Shown here in pieces: positions 57,989 through 64,000 of a stretch of 64,000 nucleotides of DNA. Every line of letters starts with the position of its first letter. Position 1 is the stretch's first letter. The stretch is from Bradyrhizobium sp. CCBAU 51765 (lineage in GTDB: Bacteria > Pseudomonadota > Alphaproteobacteria > Rhizobiales > Xanthobacteraceae). The DNA lies in assembly GCF_015291725.1 (NCBI RefSeq), contig NZ_CP030038.1:4391001-4455000 (forward strand), written 5' to 3'. Made by a program: the position numbers and the translations under genes. The notes under the pieces are model-generated. The model was not told where the DNA came from and did no database searches. It saw only the letters and a program-made list of their open reading frames with translations.

Positions 57989-59017
57989 TTGGAATCTGGT
58001 TCTTCTTGGACGATTTCGCCGGAACTGAGGGCAGCCGTGTTTCACTGGTGTACGGACGAGGTGGAGCCACACGACCGTTTCGAGTATTGGCGCGAGGTGC
58101 GCGCCAAGGGATTGTTCGGCGTTACCGCCGAGCTCGAGCGCGAGCGGCGAACGAACTTCTTCGGCGAGTTCTCGCTGCGCCAGCTTGGCGGGGCCGGCCT
58201 CGTCGAACTGAAGGCCTCGCCCTACGCGGTCGAGCGCAGCGCGTCCGACATCGCCAACGCCCCGGGTGACGCAATCTGCGTCTACCAGCAGCTCGGCAGC
58301 GGCGGCTGGTTCGGCGGCATGCGCACAAGCGACTTTTCGATCGCCAACGGCAGCTTTGCCACCAGCCATACAGACCTGCCTTACTGCACGGCGCCACAGG
58401 GCGCCGGGGGCTTTCACCTGCGGATCCTGAAGATTCCCGTGAGCAGCATCCCGACGCAGGACAGGCGCATGCGCGAGCTTGCGCCCCGGACGTTCAACGA
58501 TCCGACCCTGGCGCCCCTCCTCGCTGCCTGCTTTGCCGATCTCGGCGAGGTCGCCGCGGATGATGCTGCCACCGCGGATGCGTCCCCTCTCGTCCCGACC
58601 TCCCTGGTTCAAGCTTTGGCCCATCTGGCGCTGATCGAGCGCGGCATCGTGCGGCCCGGCAGCCGGCGCGGCCAGGCCGCGCTGCGAACGGCCCGCCTGT
58701 CGCAAGCCCGCCGCCTGATCGCTCGCCACCTTCAGGACCCCCATCTCGCGCCGGCCATGGTGGCCGACCTGCTCGGCGTCTCCGTGCGTCACCTGCACAT
58801 GCTGTTCGAGACAGCCGAGAAGAGCTTCTCGCAGACCGTAACCGACGAGCGCCTGAAACAGAGCCGCCGCCTGATGCGCGAGGCGCCGGAGCGGCTGATC
58901 GCCGACATCGCGGCCTCCTGCGGCTTCGAGAGCCTGGCCACCTATTACCGGGTCTTCAACGCCGCCTATGGCATGGCGCCCGGCGACTTCCGGGCCAAGG
59001 CTTCGGATGGCCCTTAG
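57989..59017 (+). CDS. AraC family transcriptional regulator
   Basis: 342 residues if it starts at TTG 57989 (beginning LESGSSWTISPEL); no ribosome site decides this and the frame remains open further upstream. The N-terminal half is an AraC_binding_2-like sensor (FGEFSLRQLGGAGLVELKAS...). The C-terminal AraC-type DNA-binding domain occupies about 245-335: MVADLLGVSVRHLHMLFETA, and the second helix-turn-helix IADIAASCGFESLATYYRVF-NAAYGMAPGDFR. The ligand is unknown. It is divergent from the caspase gene and may regulate it. Confidence 0.88.
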   Translation: MESGSSWTISPELRAAVFHWCTDEVEPHDRFEYWREVRAKGLFGVTAELERERRTNFFGEFSLRQLGGAGLVELKASPYAVERSASDIANAPGDAICVYQQLGSGGWFGGMRTSDFSIANGSFATSHTDLPYCTAPQGAGGFHLRILKIPVSSIPTQDRRMRELAPRTFNDPTLAPLLAACFADLGEVAADDAATADASPLVPTSLVQALAHLALIERGIVRPGSRRGQAALRTARLSQARRLIARHLQDPHLAPAMVADLLGVSVRHLHMLFETAEKSFSQTVTDERLKQSRRLMREAPERLIADIAASCGFESLATYYRVFNAAYGMAPGDFRAKASDGP

Positions 59018-59091
59018 CCCGTCGTTCGGCGCTTGCCGCCGGGACCGAGGGCAGAGCGGAAAATCCCAGCAGCGCCCGCGATTTGGGCAAA

Positions 59092-59107
59092 AACCTCAGG
59101 TTTTTTA
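59092..59107 (+). terminator. Weak intrinsic terminator after the AraC gene
   Basis: AAAACCTCAGGTTTTTT forms a short A/T-rich stem with a 3-base loop and a T run. Confidence 0.4.
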
Positions 59108-59129
59108 GGGTCTTCCCGCGCCTGCTCCA

Positions 59130-59157
59130 TTGACTTTGGCCAATTCCCCCCTATGTT
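59130..59157 (+). promoter_or_regulatory. Candidate sigma-70 promoter of rhlE
   Basis: TTGACT (59130-59135), 16 bases, TATGTT (59152-59157). A start near 59164 leaves a 5' untranslated region of about 150 nt before the ATG at 59317. Confidence 0.5.
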
Positions 59158-59316
59158 CCAGTGCGACGCGGCTCAGATCGACGAGCGATTCCTGAGCCTT
59201 GCGCTTTGTTCGCGTGAGTCAGCACCCCCAGCTTCTTCGAGAGCGCGCCGTTTCGGGGTGGAACGCGACAGCCTTATTACCCTCGATTCCGAACGGCGGT
59301 TTCGACCAGAGGCTCA

Positions 59317-60834
59317 ATGTCCTTTTCAAATCTCGGACTATCCGAAAAAGTCCTCGCCGCAGTGGCGGCCACCGGTTACACCAATCCCACCCCCATCCAG
59401 GAACAGGCGATCCCTCACGTCCTCGCACGCAAGGACGTGCTCGGCATCGCCCAGACCGGCACCGGCAAGACCGCGGCCTTCGTGCTGCCGATGCTCACCA
59501 TCCTCGAGAAGGGCCGAGCCCGGGCGCGCATGCCGCGCACACTGATCCTCGAGCCGACCCGCGAACTTGCGGCCCAGGTGAAGGAAAACTTCGACCGCTA
59601 CGGCGTCGGCCAGAAACTCAACGTCGCCCTCCTGATCGGCGGCGTCTCCTTCGGCGATCAGGATGCCAAGCTGATGCGCGGCGTCGACGTGCTGATCGCA
59701 ACCCCCGGCCGCCTGCTCGATCACACCGAGCGCGGCGGCCTGCTGCTCACCGGTGTCGAGCTGCTCGTCATCGACGAAGCCGACCGCATGCTGGACATGG
59801 GCTTCATCCCCGACATCGAGCGCGTCTGCAAGCTGGTCCCGTTCACGCGGCAGACCCTGTTTTTCACCGCGACCATGCCGCCGGAAATCCGGCGCATCAC
59901 TGAAGCCTTCCTGCACAATCCGCAGAAGATCGAGGTCTCCAGGCCCGCCACCACCGCCGTCACCGTCACGCAAGCCCAGGTGCCTGCCGGACGCGAGGCG
60001 CACGAGAAGCGCGAGCTGCTTCGCCGCCTGCTGCGGGAGGCCAAGGACCTCAAGAACGCGATCATCTTCTGCAATCGCAAGCGCGAGGTCGCCATCGTTC
60101 ACAAGTCGCTTCAGAAGCACGGCTTCAGCGTCGGCGCGCTGCACGGCGACATGGACCAGTCGGCCCGCACGGCCGCGCTCGAACAATTCCGAAAGGGTGA
60201 GCTGCCGCTGCTCGTCGCTTCCGACGTCGCCGCCCGCGGCCTCGATATTCCCGAGGTCAGCCACGTCTTCAATTTCGACGTTCCCCATCACGCCGACGAC
60301 TACGTTCATCGTATCGGCCGCACCGGCCGCGCCGGCCGCACCGGCACCGCGATCTCGATCGTGACACCACTCGACCAGAAGTCGATGGTGGCGATCGAAA
60401 AGCTGATCGGCCAGAGCATTCCGCGCGCCGAGGGCGATTACGAAGTCGCAGCCGAGGCATCCGATGCGAGCGAGCGTCCGCGCGAGCAGCGCGGCCGTGA
60501 ACGTTCACGCGGCGGCCGCGGCAAGCCGCAGCAGCGCGGCCGCGACCGTGAGCGCAGCCACGAGACGCGCGACGCGCGAGGCGAGGCAAGGCACGCCTCC
60601 GAATCGAGGCCTCCTTCGGAGGCGCGACAGCCCGCCGAAACACGGCATCGGTCCGATGATAAGCGCCGGGCGGAGCCGCGTCACGAAGCGCGCCAGCAGG
60701 CCAACATCTCGCATGTCCCCTCGATCGGCCGTCCCGAACCGCGCCGCCAGCGCGAAGTCGACACCGAGCCGGGCGATCACTCGCATCTGCCGGCGTTTCT
60801 GCTGCGGCCGGTACGCTCGCCCGCCGGTGCCTGA
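59317..60834 (+). CDS. rhlE: DEAD-box RNA helicase RhlE
   Basis: 505 residues. Motifs in order: Q motif NPTPIQEQAIP, I AQTGTGKTAAF, Ia EPTRELAAQV, II VIDEADRMLDMGF, III TATMP (usually SAT), IV IIFCNRKREV, V ARGLDIPEVSHVFNFDVPHH, VI YVHRIGRTGRAGRTG. The C-terminal 130 residues form a basic, disordered tail rich in Arg, Glu and Ser. RhlE unwinds structured RNA and helps ribosome and mRNA metabolism, often in cold. The gene has a long untranslated leader and is followed by a diguanylate cyclase. Confidence 0.93.
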   Translation: MSFSNLGLSEKVLAAVAATGYTNPTPIQEQAIPHVLARKDVLGIAQTGTGKTAAFVLPMLTILEKGRARARMPRTLILEPTRELAAQVKENFDRYGVGQKLNVALLIGGVSFGDQDAKLMRGVDVLIATPGRLLDHTERGGLLLTGVELLVIDEADRMLDMGFIPDIERVCKLVPFTRQTLFFTATMPPEIRRITEAFLHNPQKIEVSRPATTAVTVTQAQVPAGREAHEKRELLRRLLREAKDLKNAIIFCNRKREVAIVHKSLQKHGFSVGALHGDMDQSARTAALEQFRKGELPLLVASDVAARGLDIPEVSHVFNFDVPHHADDYVHRIGRTGRAGRTGTAISIVTPLDQKSMVAIEKLIGQSIPRAEGDYEVAAEASDASERPREQRGRERSRGGRGKPQQRGRDRERSHETRDARGEARHASESRPPSEARQPAETRHRSDDKRRAEPRHEARQQANISHVPSIGRPEPRRQREVDTEPGDHSHLPAFLLRPVRSPAGA

Positions 60835-60999
60835 AGCGCAACGCGCTCCAGATTCCGGTTGAGCAAACCCGCCGTACACCTTATTAGACGCCCTCGTGAA
60901 CGTATATTTACGGGGCGTTCACGATCGTCCGTTAGCCTACGAACATAATTTAAGCATTGCTGCGGTCGGGGGCGCGCCGGCCGCTGTGGGGTATGTTCC

Positions 61000-62067
61000 G
61001 TGATCAAGGTGCTCGATGAACACGAACGCACGATGGCGTTCGCCGAGGTGGCGCTCGGTCAGATCCGATCGCTTCGGCAGACGGCAATTCCCCGCAACTA
61101 CGAGATCTGGTACGTCTACGCTACCGGCTACAACGCGCCGCTCAACAAGATCATCAACGAGACGCTGGCGCGCAGCGGCAAGCTGACCGAAGCCGATCTC
61201 GAGCAGATCTACGAGACCTATCTCTCCCACATCAAGACCACCGACCGCATCGACAAGGTCGGCGCGCGCGTCATCGGCGAGATCGACGACGTGATGAAGG
61301 TCCTGGGCGACGCGCTCGGCATGACCAGCGCCTACGACGCCAACCTGTCGGGCGCGACCGAGAAACTATCGTCGGCCAAGAGCCGCGACCAGCTCAAGAC
61401 GATCGTCGAGGCCCTGCTGCGCTCGACCAGCGAGATGCGCGAGACCAACAAGGCGCTGGAAGACCGGCTCACGCTGTCGAAAAACGAGATCAGCAATCTC
61501 CAGCAGAGCCTGGAAGCGATCCGCGCCGAGAGCCTGACCGATCCCCTCACCGGCCTCGGCAACCGCAAATATTTCGACCGCATGATCGGCATGGCCGTGC
61601 AGAACGCGCTCGCCTCGGGCGAGCCGCTGTCGCTGCTGCTGTTCGACATCGATCACTTCAAGTCGTTCAACGATTCCTACGGCCATCTCACCGGCGACCA
61701 GGTGCTGCGGCTCGTCGGCCTTTCGATGAAGCAGACCATCAAGGGCCAGGATATCACCGCACGCTATGGCGGCGAGGAATTCGCGGTCGTGCTGCCCAAC
61801 ACCGCACTGCGCCAGGCTCTCACCGTGGCCGACCACATCCGTCGCGCCGTGATGGCGAAGGAATTGAAGAAGAAGTCGACCGGCGAGATCCTCGGCCGCG
61901 TCACCATCTCCGTCGGCGTCTCCATGCTGAGGGAGGGCGACGACACCGACGCGCTGATCGAGCGTGCGGATGCCTGCCTCTACGCCGCCAAGCGCAATGG
62001 CCGCAACCGCGTGATCTGCGAAGCCGATCCGGAATACGCGGCCGAGACACCCAGCCGCGTGGCGTAG
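61000..62067 (+). CDS. Diguanylate cyclase (GGDEF)
   Basis: 355 residues from GTG 61000. The N-terminal ~150 residues contain helical, coiled-coil parts (KLTEADLEQIYETYLSHIKT...SEMRETNKALEDRLTLSKNE). The GGDEF domain starts LTDPLTGLGNRKYFDRMIGM, with the active site in ARYGGEEFAVVLPN. The inhibitory I-site RxxD five residues before GGEEF is degenerate (KGQD), so product inhibition may be absent. It makes cyclic di-GMP; two PilZ proteins in this window are possible receptors. Confidence 0.92.
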   Translation: MIKVLDEHERTMAFAEVALGQIRSLRQTAIPRNYEIWYVYATGYNAPLNKIINETLARSGKLTEADLEQIYETYLSHIKTTDRIDKVGARVIGEIDDVMKVLGDALGMTSAYDANLSGATEKLSSAKSRDQLKTIVEALLRSTSEMRETNKALEDRLTLSKNEISNLQQSLEAIRAESLTDPLTGLGNRKYFDRMIGMAVQNALASGEPLSLLLFDIDHFKSFNDSYGHLTGDQVLRLVGLSMKQTIKGQDITARYGGEEFAVVLPNTALRQALTVADHIRRAVMAKELKKKSTGEILGRVTISVGVSMLREGDDTDALIERADACLYAAKRNGRNRVICEADPEYAAETPSRVA

Positions 62068-62127
62068 GTTTTCGCCGGGCTCCTGTAGGCGGGGGGCCCA
62101 TAGGCGCGCAAGCCGTGCCTATCATCT

Positions 62128-62589
62128 CTATCCTGAACGGCGGGCACGCTTTGCTTTGCCCACGCTGCCAACCGCCTTCTTGGCGGTCTTCCTGGCCGGA
62201 CGCTTCTTCGCAACGGGCTTCTTCGGCTCCACTTTCTTTGCCGCCGCCTTCTTCGCCTTCGGCCGCTTCTTCACCTTGGCGCGTTGGGCCGCGGCGAGGG
62301 CCGCCCTCGCCCATTGTGCAAGATCTGCGGAATCATCGAACAGGCGTGCCGGCAACTCCCAGTAGGAATTGACCACCACGGTCTTGGCGCGGGTCGAATA
62401 CTGGAACGGCTTTGAGCCTTCGGCCTCGAAGTCCGGAATGGTCGTCTCGTCGGCGCGGAAGAACAGGCCGGCGCGCAAGGACAGCGCGAAATTGACGCCG
62501 TCGGCGGAGATGCCGTGGCCCGAGAACATCTTGCGGATGGTGACTGGGCCGAAATCAGCGAACAGATCGATCAGGAATTCGCGGTCCAT
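62128..62589 (-). CDS. TfoX N-terminal domain protein with histone-H1-like tail
   Basis: 153 residues from ATG 62589. The first ~105 match the TfoX/Sxy N-terminal domain: LIDLFADFGPVTIRKMFSGH, GISADGVNFALSLRAGLFFR, ADETTIPDFEAEGSKPFQYS, and SYWELPARLFDDSADLAQWA. The last ~45 are Lys/Ala-rich (KKRPKAKKAAAKKVEPKKPV, AKKRPARKTAKK), like histone H1 or the tails of some alphaproteobacterial HU proteins. TfoX in Haemophilus controls competence. The tail suggests non-specific DNA or RNA binding. Confidence 0.85.
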   Translation of the reverse strand: MDREFLIDLFADFGPVTIRKMFSGHGISADGVNFALSLRAGLFFRADETTIPDFEAEGSKPFQYSTRAKTVVVNSYWELPARLFDDSADLAQWARAALAAAQRAKVKKRPKAKKAAAKKVEPKKPVAKKRPARKTAKKAVGSVGKAKRARRSG

Positions 62590-62740
62590 CGCCGAACTGT
62601 CTCCCCAGCGTCGTCCCGGCCTTGTGCGCAATTGCGTACTGGCGCCAGGACCCATAACCACAGGGAGCAGTTTAGCGAAGACTGCCAATCGTGCCAGCGT
62701 TGGTACCGACACCGCCTATCATCGAGAGATCACGCGGTAT

Positions 62741-62775
62741 GGGTCCCGGCGTTCGCCGGGACGACGGCAGCATGA
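62741..62775. repeat. Palindromic intergenic repeat
   Basis: TGGGTCCCGGCGTTCGCCGGGACGACG at 62747-62773 forms a perfect stem (TCCCGGCG/CGCCGGGA). This word is a familiar Bradyrhizobium intergenic repeat; a related GCCCCGGCGTCATGCCGGGAC lies at 23836-23856. Confidence 0.65.
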
Positions 62776-62791
62776 TTGGGGCGAGCTTGGC

Positions 62792-63202
62792 TTACCCGTC
62801 GATCTTGGCCGGCCGCAGCTCGACCGATTCGCCGCAGCCGCAGGCGGAGACCTGGTTGGGATTGTTGAAGACGAACTGCGCCTGCATCTTGTCGGCCTTG
62901 TAGTCCATCTCGGTGCCGAGCAGGAACAGCACGGCCTTGGGATCGACCAGTATCTTGACGCCCTTGTCCTCGACGACCTCGTCGGTCGGCCGGATCTCGT
63001 GGGCGTATTCGACCGTGTAGGACTGACCGGCACAGCCGCCATTCTTCACGCCGACGCGGAGACCTACGATCTCGGAATCTGCGCGCTGGGTCAGCTCGCT
63101 GATGCGCTGGGCGGCGGCGTCCGTCAGCCGCATCACCTGCGGGCGCGGCCGCCGTGGCTTCGGAGTGGATGCTGGTGTCGAGCCTGACGAAATTTGGGTC
63201 AT
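62792..63202 (-). CDS. sufA: Iron-sulfur cluster assembly protein SufA
   Basis: 136 residues with a Pro/Arg-rich N-terminal extension of ~22. The A-type carrier fold has C57 in VKNGGCAGQSYTVEY and C121/C123 in ACGCGESVEL, the three cysteines that hold an Fe-S cluster. It passes clusters to target apoproteins. It is the last gene of the suf unit visible here, 48 bases after sufT. Confidence 0.93.
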   Translation of the reverse strand: MTQISSGSTPASTPKPRRPRPQVMRLTDAAAQRISELTQRADSEIVGLRVGVKNGGCAGQSYTVEYAHEIRPTDEVVEDKGVKILVDPKAVLFLLGTEMDYKADKMQAQFVFNNPNQVSACGCGESVELRPAKIDG

Positions 63203-63250
63203 ATCAGTGATGTGGTCCGTTGCGACGCGAATTCAATGCCGGTGGTGGCG

Positions 63251-63622
63251 TCACCACATGTTGAGCACGAGCCGCGCCTCGTCGCTCATGCGTTCCGGCG
63301 ACCACGGCGGCTCCCAGACGACCTTGACGTCGACCACGCCGACGCCAGGGACGCTGGCGACCGCGTTCTCCACCATGGTCGGCAGCTCGCCGGCGGCCGG
63401 ACAGTTCGGCGTCGTCAGCGTCATCTGCACGTCGACGGAGCGGTCGTCCTTGATCTCAACCTTGTAGATCAGGCCGAGCTCGTAGATGTCGGCCGGGATT
63501 TCCGGGTCGAACACGGTCTTGAGCCCGGCAATGATCTCGCGGGTCAGCCGCTCGGTCTCCTCCGGCGGCAATGCCGAATGGGTCTCCATCGGATTGGCTT
63601 TGATTTCGGCCGTGTCACTCAT
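63251..63622 (-). CDS. sufT: SUF system assembly protein SufT
   Basis: 123 residues of the DUF59/MIP18 family. LKTVFDPEIPADIYELGLIY, KVEIKDDRSVDVQMTLTTPN, then CPAAGELPTMVENAVASVPG and VDVKVVWEPPWSPERMSDEA. The Cys in TTPNCPAAGE is the conserved one. It assists maturation of Fe-S proteins. The start overlaps sufS by four bases. Confidence 0.93.
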   Translation of the reverse strand: MSDTAEIKANPMETHSALPPEETERLTREIIAGLKTVFDPEIPADIYELGLIYKVEIKDDRSVDVQMTLTTPNCPAAGELPTMVENAVASVPGVGVVDVKVVWEPPWSPERMSDEARLVLNMW

Positions 63623-64000
63623 GCGAACAAATCCCGCGCCTTCAGCAGCGCCTGTGCCAGATGATCGACTTCTTCCCGCGTATTATACATGCCGAACGAG
63701 GCCCGGCATGTCGCGGTCACGTTGAACCGCTCTAAAAGCGGCATCACGCAATGGGTGCCAGCGCGCACCGCGATGCCCTGGCGGTCGATCACGGTGGCGA
63801 CGTCATGGGCGTGCGCGCCCTTGAGCTCGAACGAGATCACCGGGCCCTTGCCCCGCGCCGTGCCGATCAGCCGCAGCGAGTTGATCTCGCGCAGGCGTTC
63901 CTGGGCATAGGCGGTGAGATCGTGCTCGTGCGCGGCGATGCGCTCCTTGCCGATCGAATTGACATAGTCGATGGCGGCGCCAAGGCCGACAGCCTCGACG
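63619..64000 (-). CDS. sufS: Cysteine desulfurase SufS (3' part, runs off the window)
   Basis: The last 126 codons are present: AVGLGAAIDYVNSIGKERIA, AHEHDLTAYAQERLREINSL, GTARGKGPVISFELKGAHAH, and the active-site loop VRAGTHCVMPLLERFNV with catalytic Cys in AGTHC. The group is class V aminotransferase-fold (SufS type). It takes sulfur from cysteine for Fe-S cluster synthesis. It overlaps sufT by four bases; the 5' end lies beyond position 64000. Confidence 0.92.
   Translation of the reverse strand, partial: VEAVGLGAAIDYVNSIGKERIAAHEHDLTAYAQERLREINSLRLIGTARGKGPVISFELKGAHAHDVATVIDRQGIAVRAGTHCVMPLLERFNVTATCRASFGMYNTREEVDHLAQALLKARDLFA

Overview
The window looks like chromosome of a GC-rich alphaproteobacterium of the Bradyrhizobiaceae, most likely Bradyrhizobium. 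I infer this from codon bias, from three outer-membrane beta-barrel proteins of the rhizobial 'WTGFY(V/I)GG' type, from many short palindromic intergenic repeats, from the mix of PHA synthase, EF-P beta-lysylation and SUF genes, and from the gene style overall. No genus-specific marker such as rRNA is present, so the assignment is inference. There is no prophage, CRISPR array, plasmid origin or conventional IS element.

Layout. 1-4.7 kb: an HU-like gene, two copies of a short putative small-RNA unit, several tiny hypothetical genes (one DUF3072 gene broken by a 12-bp duplication), a pair of small membrane proteins, and a REP-associated tyrosine transposase inside its own terminal repeats. 4.7-12.5 kb: an outer-membrane protein, an aldo/keto reductase remnant and a RAYT remnant, small secreted proteins, glyoxalase I, GST, two PilZ proteins, tRNA-Glu and small membrane proteins. 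12.8-16.3 kb: PrsW-type protease, HdeD, and a class I DAHP synthase preceded by what looks like a leaderless aromatic-rich leader peptide and an attenuator. 16.3-19.2 kb: epmB-epmA divergent from efp, a complete EF-P beta-lysylation set. 19.2-27.2 kb: M23-like peptidase, DUF808, cupin, an AhpD-like protein divergent from a MarR regulator with palindromic operators, lytic transglycosylase, class II aldolase and SDR.

27.3-39.1 kb: recJ, then a patch of accessory genes (Cache/MCP-like sensor, NmrA, cupin, MBL hydrolase, DUF4269 nucleotidyltransferase overlapping an ASCH gene, HAD), then glpX, homoserine dehydrogenase and an aminotransferase. 39.3-45 kb: lipoprotein, phaC, MAPEG, two different argC genes in tandem, and a PaiB-like gene. 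45.3-51 kb: DUF3857/transglutaminase/Sel1 protein, DedA and parE. 51-59 kb: two outer-membrane barrels, SDR, FAD monooxygenase, exported caspase-like protein and an AraC regulator. 59-64 kb: rhlE, a diguanylate cyclase, a TfoX-domain protein with a histone-H1-like tail, and the 3' end of a suf operon (sufS-sufT-sufA).

The most interesting items are the predicted aromatic attenuator of the DAHP synthase gene, the duplicated small-RNA-like unit with stress-sigma-like promoters, the RAYT with three satellite repeat loci, the overlapping nucleotidyltransferase/ASCH pair, and the adjacent type 1 and type 2 argC genes. All functional statements come from reading motifs; no database search was possible.
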